A stretch of DNA of 64,000 nt from Microcebus murinus. Lineage: Eukaryota > Chordata > Mammalia > Primates > Cheirogaleidae. Every line of letters begins with the position of its first letter. Within the stretch, counting starts at the first letter, position 1. Made by a program: the position numbers and the translations under genes. Under the pieces are notes generated by a model. That model did not search any database and was not told the origin of the DNA. It saw only the letters and a program-made list of their open reading frames with translations. Shown piece after piece: positions 34,196 to 45,200 of this stretch. Where the stretch lies: contig NC_134110.1 of NCBI RefSeq assembly GCF_040939455.1, positions 99,663,001 through 99,727,000 on the forward strand. Reading direction: 5' to 3'.

Positions 34196-34578
34196 GTAAA
34201 CCAGTGCCAGAGACTGTGAAGCAAAGTAGCATCACAGAAGAGAACAGATAGAACAGCCTTCCAAGAAAATTGCTTTGAATAATTAGTTACTCTAGCTCTG
34301 ATACGTACGTTTCGGTATGTTTGATTCTTTGAAGTCTCTCCTTTTCAAAAGTACATAACCACACTCAGATGTGCTTAACCTGTTAGAACCAAGAGGAGAG
34401 ACATTCCATTTTGCCAACAAAAAAGAATCCAAAACAAGAAGAACCGGCAATTAGTATGATAGAAACAAAAATGTATTTTGTGCCTCCAAATTCTTTGTGT
34501 TGCCTGTATTTTTTCCTATTAATTGCTTAGATATTGCATATGCATAATTTTAAAAATTCTTTTAAAATCATTTTATCC

Positions 34579-34602
34579 AAAAAATAAATAAATAAAATAA
34601 AA
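34579..34602. repeat. Short (AAAT)n repeat
   Basis: 'aaaaaataaataaataaaataaaat' of about 24 bases. Confidence 0.8.
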
Positions 34603-34639
34603 TCATTTCATGCAAAGCGTATTTAAAGTGAGTCTGAAA

Positions 34640-35100
34640 GCAGAGTAGCTGCTGTGTGAATGGAATGCACCCATGCATTCCCGTCCTGGAGCCCACTGCA
34701 AGCCCACTCACATGTGATACGGGAAGCCCCATGGTCCCTGCAAAGGGAGTTCTGGCCCTGAACTTTGACTGGGGCTGCTTGTCTCCAGTAGCTAATTAGC
34801 ACATTTCACAAGGCACTGATTAAAGCTTTTTTTATGAAAGAAAAAAAAAAAATCCCACCTAATGGTGTGGATATGGCAGCCAGAAAGGCATTCATTTAAA
34901 TAATGACCATGCAGATTGACACCTTTTGCAAATCTATGTTCCATGATCCTAATTGCTGATTCAATAAGAAGTTTCTGTACTATTAAAGTCCTACCCATTA
35001 TTTCCAACGTGGAAATTTAAAACTTATTACCACATCTGTTGCTGTTATGGCAATTTGGTTTTAATATATCATGGGATGTAGCATCAAAGAGGAGATACAT
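34640..35100. promoter_or_regulatory. Candidate conserved non-coding element
   Basis: 'gtagctaattagcacatttcacaaggcactgattaaag' and 'ggcattcatttaaataatgaccatgcagattgacaccttttgcaaatctatg...cctaattgctgattcaataag' contain TAATTA, POU-like TTTGCAAAT and GATTAA cores, and no repeat resemblance. The composition suits an ancient enhancer. No alignment was possible here. Confidence 0.3.
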
Positions 35101-35399
35101 ATGCAACCAGATAAATGGGAAAACTTCTGGCCCCCTGCATGGCCCAGTGGGAGGTGGGCCCAAATTAGTAGAATTAATATACACTTTGTTTTAAATTGAT
35201 CAGATTAGCATTTGTAACAGGTTTATTTTCTTTCATTCTTAAACAAAATTTTTTATTTAAGAAGAAACTTCATTATAACATGTATTATAATGGTAATCTC
35301 TCACTTTTAAAAAATCCAGATCTAATACATTGTATCATATAGCAAATATATGTAGCTCCTGTAGTTGTTAACAATATTACATATTGATAAAATACCATA

Positions 35400-36380
35400 T
35401 GAAGTCACACAGACTCTATATCTTGGTCTTAATTTGGCAGTTTCCTAGTGCTTTTAGCTGGGCTGTCTGTCTCTTTCCCTGATCTCCCAGTTAAGCTGTT
35501 GGGGGTGGGGGTCTCCCTCTGTGGTATTACACCTGGCTGTTAGGTGATTGCTCTGTTGTTTTTGACTACACCCTGTGGCATATATTGCCCCATGGTCTGA
35601 TCTGATTACTCTGTAGGGGAAGGGCATTGCAGGTTTTTCCTGTTGCTTTCACCCCAGGAGGGCTCTTGTCAGCCACCTATTCTGTCCTTAGTTCTCCATT
35701 AAACTTCCTGCTTATCTTACTTTTCACTCTTGCCATAAGGATCATGGATCACCTTTACTGCTCACCACCAAGATCTCCATTGTTTCTGAGAATACCCTGA
35801 GTCGTGAATTTCCACATGCTCTGTTCTAAATAAAGTTCGTCCCCTTTGACAGAGATGCTGGAGTTCTCTATTCTTGTGCCTTGCCTCTTGCCCCAGGCAG
35901 AGCCTCTGGACTGGGGTGGGGGGTTGGTAAACTCTAGTCTGCTCAGCTTGCCCCTCCCTGCATGGAATTTCTGCCCTCTGAGTGAGCTGGGACTCAGGAG
36001 ACCAGAGCCCGGTATTCTCAGCCTACCGTGCCTAGATTAGAGCTTCCTGCCTAGATTAGAGCTTTGCTGATACAAGTGAGAAGTTGATGGAAGAATGCCA
36101 CATCCTCTCAGCTGTACCCACCTAGCATAGAGCTTCTGCAACACAAAACTAAGGGTAATGAATTAGGCCAACAGCTTGTCCCTGTCAAGGTGAAATTGTC
36201 GCTCAAGACTGAGAAAGAAGAGGAGAGGGGCCCCATCTTCTGGGCTGTACCTGTCCAGAAGGGAACTTCCATCTCATTGAGCTGAGAGAGGGGAGGGGTG
36301 AAGGTGAGCAAGCCGTGGCATGAGTGTCACAGTGCCTCATTGTTCTTACAGAGATTTAATAGATTTTCTTGAATAAATAT
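35400..36380. other. Moderately GC-rich block, possible old LTR
   Basis: A 980-bp stretch stands out from AT-rich flanks. 'ctgttctaaataaagttcgtcccc' holds a polyadenylation-like signal, as an LTR might. A 19-bp tandem copy of 'gcctagattagagctt' plus three or four bases occurs at 36030-36048 and 36049-36067. I could not name a family. Open frames (35846-36040 +, 36108-36311 -) have no family resemblance. Confidence 0.35.
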
Positions 36381-36785
36381 TTCTCCATTTGCTATGGTAC
36401 CTTAGTACAATTTTCATACTTTATTTTTAAATGGTAATTTTCAAAATAATTTTCAGCAGTTAAAATGGTTGTCTCACTAGGGAAAGTGTCTATCAAGCTC
36501 CTAACTGCCTATAGGAAGTCGATCTCTAACGTAAATGTTTGTGATCTTGGGAACCTAAACACTTACCTTCTTTTCATTGTAGGTTCAGAAGAGTGTCATT
36601 TAGTATTAACCAATATAGTGCTTTCTAAATTCTAATATATGTGTCCCAGCGTTTCAACAACATAATTTACCATTAAGGTCAAGAATGTCTTATACTTGAT
36701 GGTGTACTCTCTAAAGAAGATTTTCTCTCCTTCTGGAATACAAAAAAAAAAAAAATCTTTTACTCTTAAATTTTTCATATTGACA

Positions 36786-37160
36786 GATGTCTTAATCCAT
36801 TCAGGCTACTATAACAAAATACCATAGACTACATAGTTTATAAACAGCAGAAATTTATTTTCTCAGTTCTGGAGGCTGAGAAGTCCAAGATCAAGGCGCT
36901 GGCAGTTTCGGAGTGTGGTGAGGGTCCACTTTCTGGATCATAAATGGTGCCTCTTGCTGTGTCCACACATGGCAGAGAGCAGAAAGAGAGGAAGCAAGTC
37001 CTCTCACATCTTATTTAAGGGCAATAATATCATTCATGAGGGCTTTACCCCCCAAAGTTCCTCCCAACAGTCCCCCCTCCTAATATCATGACCTTAGAGG
37101 TTAGGATTTCAACATATGGATTTTGAGAAGACACGAACATTAGACCATAGCAACAAATGT
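36786..37160 (-). mobile_element. MLT1-type (ERVL-MaLR) LTR
   Basis: 'cttaatccattcaggctactataacaaaataccatagactacatagtttataaacagcagaaatttattttctcagttctggaggctg' begins it. It ends 'cctcctaatatcatgaccttagaggttaggatttcaacatatggattttgagaagacacgaacattagaccatagc'. This is the well-known reverse complement of an MLT1 LTR. Confidence 0.85.
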
Positions 37161-37304
37161 CCTCAGCCACGTCCACCTCACAGGATAATGAGAGGACAGT
37201 GGACTCAACTAACCACATATTAAGATCTCTAATCCTAGGACTGAGCTCAAGCATTTAATTGCCATTAACTAATTTCCACTGATGATCTCACCGCTAAGAC
37301 TCAT

Positions 37305-37718
37305 TTATGGATTGAATTGTGATACCCAAAAGTATGTTGGATTCCTAACACCTAGCAACTCAGAATGTGACCTGATTTGCAAATAGGGTTCTTGCAGATG
37401 TAATTAGCTAAGAAGAGGTCATTAGGGTGGGTCCTAATCCAAAATGACAGGTCTCCTTTTAACATGCGGGAATTTGGACACGGACACATGCACACAGGCA
37501 GGGTGGCGTGTGATGATTGGAGTTACACTGCCACAAGCTAAGGAGCTGCCAGAGCTGGAGAGAGGCCTGCAACAGACCCTTCCCTAGCCCCATCAGAGGG
37601 TGCATGGCCCTGCCAGCACCTTGATCTTGGACTTCCAGCCTCCAGAACTGTGAGACAATAAGCTCCTGTTGTTGAAGTCACGTAGGTACTTTGTTACATC
37701 AGCCCCAGAAAACCAGTG
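37305..37718 (+). mobile_element. MLT1-like (ERVL-MaLR) LTR
   Basis: Starts 'ttgaattgtgatacccaaaagtatgttggattcctaac', passes 'gcagatgtaattagctaagaagaggtcattagggtgggtcctaatcc' and 'gcaccttgatcttggacttccagcctccagaactgtgagacaataagctcctgttg', and ends 'actttgttacatcagccccagaaaaccagtgtac'. It lies opposite in orientation to the element just upstream. Confidence 0.75.
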
Positions 37719-38079
37719 TACTCTCCATACTCACAGAAAGTGTGGTTTCTTGCTAGCTAATGTGTCACCCCAAGTTACCTGTAAACTACCCAAAATCTAT
37801 ATAATGTTCAGAAGACTCCAAATTGGTATAAATCTGGTCCTTTACAATAATGAGCGGTACAAGATGAAGTTTACATAGTAGCTAATAGATTGTTTGTCTC
37901 ATGGAATCCATCAAAAAATATACTGGAGGCAGTACATTTTACTATAAAATTTCAAGGGAAGATGGACTAGATCAACTGGCAAATAGTAAAGTAGGAGTGT
38001 AGCTCTACCATCCATATGAGAAAAATAAAGTCAGTGCTAGATTTTCTCTCCTGCAGCATCTGCGCCATGGTCTCCCAAT

Positions 38080-38170
38080 CATTTACTCATTTAACAAATA
38101 TTTATTGAGTGCCTCTGGTTTGCCAGGCTCTTGTAGTCTCAGTGCTTATTAAATATCTGTGGAAAATAAA
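38080..38170 (+). mobile_element. Ancient repeat fragment (L2/MIR-like)
   Basis: 'catttactcatttaacaaatatttattgagtgcctctggtttgccaggctcttgtagtctcagtgc' repeats the common 'tttattgagtgcctactatgtgccaggc' phrase. Confidence 0.5.
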
Positions 38171-39559
38171 GTGGAGTTGTAAGTTGTCTTTAAGTCCCTA
38201 GCAACATGCTCTCATCTCTGCTTAGTTACCACTGTCTGCAGTTCCTCGGAAACACACCCGTGTCCTCAGGTCCCTGGTGCCTGCTGCAACCCACATGTCT
38301 AACATTTCTCTTTCTCCAACCCAAGACTTCTCGGTCAAAGTCCTTGCCAAAGGCTGGTTTTTATGTTCTAATTGTTATGTGCAAGTTGTGCAGGGGCCTC
38401 TGAAATGACTCTTGATCCAGGGGGAAAACGCTAAGGGCGAGAACCAAGCTTTGGCAGATGGAAGCTGGCCTATGGTTACCTCGATTTCCAGCAAGGTTGT
38501 CCATAAGGCCGACAGATAAATTTAACAATTCATTTGTGAGCATGTGGAGGCTTCTGGCTGAGATATATTTAAAAACAAAAAGAAAACCCATTTTTTTTCT
38601 CTAGTTAACTTCTTGGCCTTAGGCTTCTGGGGATGTTTTGTGTGAATCGCACTGAAAAACCAAAGAAGAAAGGTTAATGGTATAATTCGTCAATTTCAAT
38701 TTAATGTTTATGATTAGCAATAGAAAACCTAATAATAGATATAATGTTAGTATGAAAAAGAAATGACAGACTTTGTCCTGTATATTTGTTCTTGAATTAG
38801 AAGACTCTGAAAAGGATTTTTTTAAGTAAGCACTGCATTTTAACTCTGTCAGCATACATTATAGGTTGCATCAATTGATTTTTTTCCCCAACACGCAGAA
38901 GACTCTAATGTTGTAAATACCTGTGAATTAACTCTTTATAACTTTCTCCCTCCATTAGAACTCACGTTTGCATAAGTTTGGACTGTGGATAAGGGACGCC
39001 CATTCACAAAAAATGTAGTACTATGCGCCTAGGCATTAGCGTTTGAATCCCTTTCTCACACGTTGATTTTTAAATGTTTGCTTTCTCCCTGTTGTTGTTC
39101 TCCTTGCCCTAATTTCTGGCCTGGAACCATCAGGAGCTGGTTGCTTCCTCTGCACCACAGTGGTGGCCATGACAATGAGTTGGCTCCTTGTGCATTGCCA
39201 GGTACACTGACAGACTAACTTATCCGAGGGACACCCCGCCCCCAGTATAATTATAGACAATAAAACGAACTTGAAAGGCATTCTCAACTTTTTCTTTTCC
39301 TGCTACCAAATTGTTAAACTTAAAAATAAATTTAAGAAATAAATAAATACATTTGAGTTTCCAAATTGGCAGGTTCCATGGTAAGTTAGATTAAACACTT
39401 TACTCTAAAAGATCCCAAAAATTTGACAACCTTCTCTGTTGGCATATGAAACACACACAAAAAAAATTGCTTTGCCTCCCTCATATGAAGAGAAACCAAA
39501 TCAAAAAAATACTGAGATATTATTTCTGTCCTAGAATGTGGACAAAATTCGAATGTTTG
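38171..39559. other. Unique intronic sequence, no gene seen
   Basis: No recognised exon, RNA gene or repeat. AT-rich with chance frames. Confidence 0.4.
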
Positions 39560-40151
39560 TGTATTTCATATTCTCATTCAGGAGGGCTGTGGAGAGGACG
39601 GAGCATGCGTCACTGATGGGATGCCAGGGACAGCCCTATGGATCAGGACTTAGCACTGCCTAACAGCGGTGCAGATGCACTTATCCTCAGCCCTCTTCTT
39701 AGACTCTACCCTGGAGATACACCTCTCAAATAGGAAGCAATATTTACACAAATGTATTCATTGTAGCATTATTTATAATAAAAATTTGAATCAGTCCAAA
39801 TGTTCATTCCAAAGGAACTAGTTGAATAAATTATCACATAGCTACACAGTGGACCATCATGCAGGTTTAAAAAGAAAAGAATAAGAAAAATTAATCTAAG
39901 TTCTAATTGGAGCTATTTCTAGGATATACTGTTAAAAACTATAAATTAAAACAAAAAAAGTATGTATAGTATATTCCCTTTATGTAAGTAAAAATTATGC
40001 ACACACATAAACATCCTTATTTTTGTAAATGGAAACACTAGAAGGGCAAACCAAAATTACTGAGAATGGGAAAGAATGGAAGGGCAGGAATGGAAGGATA
40101 CTTCCCTAAATGTGCCTAGTTACATAGATTTGACTTAAAAATATGTTTCCC
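39560..40151 (+). mobile_element. Older L1 (L1M class) fragment hosting a younger L1
   Basis: 'caatatttacacaaatgtattcattgtagcattatttataataaaaatttgaatcagtccaaatgttcattccaaaggaactagttgaataaattatcacat' and 'aggatatactgttaaaaac...agtatgtatagtatattccctttatgtaag' are typical of L1M 3' regions. The younger element at 40152 inserted into it, and flanking text resumes at about 41207. Confidence 0.75.
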
Positions 40152-41153
40152 TGTCATGAGAGCAAACAGACAACCCACAGAATGGGAGAAGGTTTTCACA
40201 AGTTACACATCCAATAAAGGGCTGATAACTAGAATCTATTTAGAACTCAGGAAAATCAGCAAGAAAAAATCAAACAACCCTGTCAAAAAGTGGGCAAGGG
40301 ACATGAACAGAAACTTTGCAAAAGAAGACAGAAAAATGGCCAAAAAACATATGAAAAAATGCTCAACATCTCTAATCATCAGGGAAATGCAACTCAAAAC
40401 CACAATGAGATATCACTTATCTCCAGTGGGAATGGCCTTTATCAAAAAGTCCCAAAACAATAAATGCTCATGTGGATGTGGAAAGATAGGCACACTCCTA
40501 CACTGCTGGTGGGACTGCAAACTAGTGCAATCTCTGTGGAAACCAATATGGAGATACCTTAAAGTGATACAAGTAGATCTACCATTTGATCCAGCAATCC
40601 CATTACTTGGCATCTACCCAAAAGAACAAAAGACACTCTATTAAAAAGACATCTGCACTCGAATGTTTATAGTAGCACAATTCACAATTGCAAAGATGTG
40701 GAAACAACTCAAGTATCCATCAATACATGAGTGGATTAATAAAATGTGGTATATGTATACCATGGAGTACTATTCAGCTATAAGAAACAATGGTGATATA
40801 GCACCTCTTGTATTTTCCTGGATAGAGCTGGAAGCCACTCTACTAAGTCAAGTATCCCAAGAATGGAAAAATAAACACCACATGTACACATCAGCAAATT
40901 GGTTTCACTGATCAACACCTAAGTGCACATATAGGAGTAACATTTATCGGGTGTCGGGCAGATGGGAGGGTGAAAGAGGGGATGGGTATATTCATATACA
41001 ATAAGTGTGATGTGCATCATCTGGGGGATGGACAAACTTGAAGCTCTGACTCCGTGGTGGGGGAGGGGGAGAAGGAGGGGAAGGCAACACACTGCAACAC
41101 ATGTACCCTAAACATTTGTACCGCCATAATATGCTGAAATAAAAAAAAAAAAA
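40152..41153 (+). mobile_element. Younger 5'-truncated L1 with ORF2 C-terminus
   Basis: LINE-1 spreads by target-primed reverse transcription with its ORF2 protein. Only the ORF2 C-terminal part and 3'UTR remain. The frame 40156-40911 reads ...[15 protein letters not shown]..., then the cysteine-rich motif C-x3-C-x7-H-x4-C (40465-40518), then [15 protein letters not shown]. It meets an in-frame TAA at 40642-40644, and continues in the same frame through MEYYSAI to a stop at 40909-40911. The 3'UTR has a G-rich tract at 41054-41084 and ends 'atatgctgaaat' plus A13 (41141-41153). The element is inactive. A 15-base direct repeat flanks a slightly larger unit. The 3' end type suits strepsirrhine L1. 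Confidence 0.92.
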
Positions 41154-41206
41154 GAGGATTTAACAAAAAATATATATATTGATATTCTGAAAAAAATATG
41201 TTTCCC

Positions 41207-41620
41207 ATATTCAAAACATAAAAACAAATAAAATATAAATATATTTTTAAATAAAAATAAGCATATGAATAAATCTATCTATGGGCCAAGTTAATGACAT
41301 ATCTACAAAGAAAAGGTCTATTTCAAATGTTTTAAATCAGTATTTTGGCTACACTAACTTAGTGAGACATAGGTTAAAGAAAAATAGAGCTGCAAAGAAA
41401 TACTAAACTTCAGTAGTCAAATTTGTCATTGTAATATTTCTAACAATCATTTTGAAACTCTCCTGATAAGGTAAAGAATGGTGAAAATAAGCAATTATGT
41501 TAATATTGCTATCAACCAAGGCTACAAGTATAAAAAAAGTTATAAGTATAAAATGAAATAAGATAAGTAAAAAACCTTACTATTTACAGTTAAAATTTAA
41601 CTCATCAGTATGGGCTCATG
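41207..41620. other. AT-rich intronic sequence, probably continuing the older L1
   Basis: Starts where the older L1M text would resume after the nested insertion ('atattcaaaacataaaaacaaataaaatataaatat'). No gene. Confidence 0.4.
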
Positions 41621-42740
41621 ATTTTTTTCAAAACCATATATTTCATATGTATGTCCACTAAAAAGAAATAGAAAAAAATGACAACCTAACTGCATTAGAC
41701 ACACCCAGAACCCTGGCTGCCAAATCATTCACTCCGTGTCATTCACTACTAAGTCTCCTCAGAGGAATGGCTGATTCCCACTCTAGGAGAGGAAACATAC
41801 AAGATGATCCTGGAATATCTTATTGTCCCAGAAAGCAAAGAAGCTGTCAATGACTCCTAGATCATATTAAAAGAAAACCAAAGCCAACATGAAGGGACTT
41901 CCATTGGCCAAAGATGAGACCATTTTAATTAGAAGAATAACGAATGTTGATTGAAAAACATGAAATATATAAGAAATAATATGTTTGAATTACTATTAAA
42001 AAATAAAAGAGGAAAAGCCCAAAGATGGGGAGCAGGGACCTTACTAAACATTCTGGAAATAACTATGATATCAACTTTTTACTCTGAAAGTTGGCAATTA
42101 ACAATAAAGAACTAAGAATTTATTGTGCCTTTCCTGTAAGGATTGAATTTCACGTAACCATATTCCCCAGTCGAGGAGGGGAAGTTCTTATTAAAAAAGA
42201 ATTTGGCTAACAAATCTGGAATGAATAATAGAATTGGAAACTTCATCATTTTGAAACTCCAAAGGAAATAATAGATTTAGCAAGTATCATTAAATGAATG
42301 AAGCCATTTGATGAAAGAGTGATGGGAAACTTCATAATGTAGAGATCGGACTGTCTTAGCACCATGAAAAGTGGGACAACAAGATGTGTGTGTCTCCTAA
42401 AATAACCCACTATGAAAAAGACATCACCATCTCCCCTCCAGGAAATAACAAAAATAAAACCAAGTTAAATTACACTACCGTCAAGCATAAAATTCTGAAA
42501 TATGAGATTTCTAAAAAATAACTGATCTTGTTTCCCTTCTGAAGTGTACAAGGATGAAATGACGTCATTGGAATATACTTCTTAAGAAACAAGGAAGGAA
42601 GAAAGAGCAATGGGGGAAGCAATTGTGGCAGAGTATTAATAACAATTGAAGCTGTATGATGGATATATGGGGGCTTATTAACTAGGCTTTCCACTTCTGT
42701 TGTGTTTGAAATGTTTCTTAGTAAAAAGTTAAGAAAATGT
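41621..42740 (+). mobile_element. Ancient L1 (L1M/HAL1-type) 3' region
   Basis: The 3' end 'gaagctgtatgatggatatatgggggcttattaactaggctttccacttctgttgtgtttgaaatgtttcttagtaaaaagttaag' matches the recalled end '...gggtatatgggggttcattatactattctctctacttttgt...tttgaaaatttccataataaaaagtt'. The upstream kilobase is A-rich sense text consistent with the same relic, but its 5' limit is uncertain. Confidence 0.6.
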
Positions 42741-44920
42741 TTTGTTCTATGGCATATAGAAACCTTGGAGCAATTTGGCCTGCTCTGCTATCCAAACTAC
42801 AGTGGTAGGTAACACTATGATTGGCAAAGAAGTCAAGGTTGGAAGTTGGCAAGCTGGCTGCTAGTTTCAGCTGGATATCCTAAGTATAGAAGTTGGTTCT
42901 GTTATAATAAATAAGCATTCCTTTTAAAAAGGTGGAACCATCTTAAAGCACTACCCATAAAATATGAATGCCTCCCTTTTTCTAGGTAAATAAATGAAAA
43001 CTAAAATTTTCTCTTTTTTCAAAAACTTTAGATTGTGCCTACGAGCCTGTCTAACTAATTCCCTCCTGCCCAAGCAAGTTAGTCACCACCAACTGGAGCT
43101 CCAGCACGCTATCTTTATGGGCACAGTGAAGATTAAAAAAGGAAGCAGCCCCTGACCATGAGAAGTTTAATTGGGAACACAGAACAAATGCAAGAAATAG
43201 ATGTAAGGAAAAGACAAAAATAACCTCTCAATTTGGTAGCCAAGATTACAAAACTAAACTGCTTTTCTAAAACCCAAGAGAATCTCATTCTCAGCACCCT
43301 TCTGAGTAAAAATAAACCAAAAAACCCAATTTTTACATTCACTATTAATTTTAACTAGCTCCCCTTCATTCAATCTCCCTTGAATACTAACTGTGTACTG
43401 TGGGTATAAGAATGACAATGTGCTTTATGTCTGCAAAGAGCTTACTGCCTGGTATTTTGACATCTGAGTAACTAACTATAGGAGATTTCACTATTTGAAG
43501 AAAATCAATACCAGAAAAGGGCAAGTTAAATTAGCACTCAAAAACATTGATTATCTTTATCTTGAAAAGTAAAACTAAACATCATGAAAATAGATTTGTT
43601 TTATTTTATTTAATAAGACATAGTTTAGACTTAGCTCCATGCACTGATTCATAGAACAAAGAATTACACATGTTGATGGAGAGTGTGGGCATAATCTCAC
43701 CAACAGGTTACATAATGGCATGATATAATACCACTTCCTGAGTGAGTTTCACAGCGTGATCATACAGAGAGTTATTTAAAAACACATACAAGTTTCACTA
43801 GTTTTTCCACAAGCATCTCTTACTCAGTTCTCTTCAAATCATTCTCCCCAAGAGCACCTATCATGATGTTAATTATGATTTTGAGTTTTTTCTTCTTCAG
43901 TGTCTGGTCTTCGTATACCAATATCCATTTTTCTTGCTTGCGATTTAGAGTTTCCCAGCATCAGTTTCATCAACTTCATGAAATTCTCCATGTTTTCATC
44001 TTCATTTTGTAATCACTTTGCATTGAATTGCCATCCAAAAATCAGCAAGGCTGACCAAGAGGTACCACCAAGATAGATGCTAGCGTTAATCAGGAAGGCA
44101 TGATTGAGAGAGCTAATTGTACAAGTTTAGCGGTAACATTTTACTTCTCTCTGGAGTGGTATAATTATGACTGGGATGATGAATGCTCAGATGACGAGCC
44201 CTCCTGAATAAATCAAAGCAATGGTGTGCAACCTCCTCCCCTCGAGGGAGGGACCAAACACCTGAGGAGCTACATGAAGTGATTTTGGGGTGGGGAGGAG
44301 GCTAGGGATCGTTAAGAAAGCTCCTCAAGTAATTACAACAAGCACCTCTTTCCACGAGAACCGCTGAGGCAGAGTGGGGAGGGAACGTGCTATGGGGGCT
44401 CGGGCTGGCGGGACAGGGGCTCCTGCTGATTCCCATGGAGAAAGGAGCACACGCATTGGTAGTTTGCAGGCAGATAATGGAGGGCGCGATTGTCAGGCTG
44501 AGCAAAGGGCCTGACCATGAAGTAGAAAAGTGAGGAGCCGTTGGAGAAATCCTCAGTCGTGGGCTGTCATGAGAGCACAGGATGTGTACCAGGTACACTC
44601 AAAACAGGAGGCACGGGAGGTGGACAGACCCAGGCCACAGGACATCTGGGACGGGACAAAGTTCGGCATTCATTTGGCAGATAACAGGGAATCAGTGAAA
44701 GCTTCCGGGAGGAAAGGAGACTGGCCTTCCGTCTGCTGGACGGTGGTCACCGAGCAGAACGCGTGGCATGACTGAGACGGTGAAGTAGCAGGAGATAAGG
44801 ACAAAGGCCCGGTTGGGAGGGTCCCTCCTGCCTACCCCAGGGCTAGGTGGAAAGTAGGGGGAAGAGTGATCGTCCAGGAGCTATGGTTTAAGGAACAGTG
44901 GAGAAAACTGCCTAAATCTT
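42741..44920. other. Unresolved intronic sequence
   Basis: No splice-supported exon. Read on the minus strand, 43590-44060 has short peptide-like stretches broken by stops and ends with 'aaataaaataaaac', so a decayed retroposed copy is possible but no parent gene was recognised. Confidence 0.35.
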
Positions 44921-44924
44921 AGTC

Positions 44925-45200
44925 CATTTTGGCTGCCGTGACAAATCACCATAGACCAGATGGCTTAAACGACAAACATTTATTTCTCACAGTTCTGAAG
45001 CTAGAAAGTCCAAGATTAAGGCACTGGCGGATTTGGTGTCTGGTGAGCGCTTGCCTTCTGGTTTACAGATGGCAGCCTTGTCACTGCGTCCCACTCTCAT
45101 GACCTAACCACCCCCCAAAGGCCCCACCTCCTGATACCATCACCTTGGGGGTTTCAACATATGAATTTGGGAAGGACACAAACATATAGTCTGTAGCATG
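44925..45200 (-). mobile_element. MLT1-type (ERVL-MaLR) LTR, internally deleted
   Basis: 'cttagtccattttggctgccgtgacaaatcaccatagaccagatggcttaaacgacaaacatttatttctcacagttctgaagctagaaagtccaag' and the end 'ccaaaggccccacctcctgataccatcaccttgggggtttcaacatatgaatttgggaaggacac' are the two ends of a reverse MLT1 LTR. The centre is shorter than usual. Confidence 0.85.

Noticed and set aside
40156..40911. Frames resembling a cellular zinc-finger or nucleic-acid protein
   Set aside because: The sequence is clearly the C-terminal part of L1 ORF2 with its cysteine motif, followed by an L1 3'UTR and A tail.
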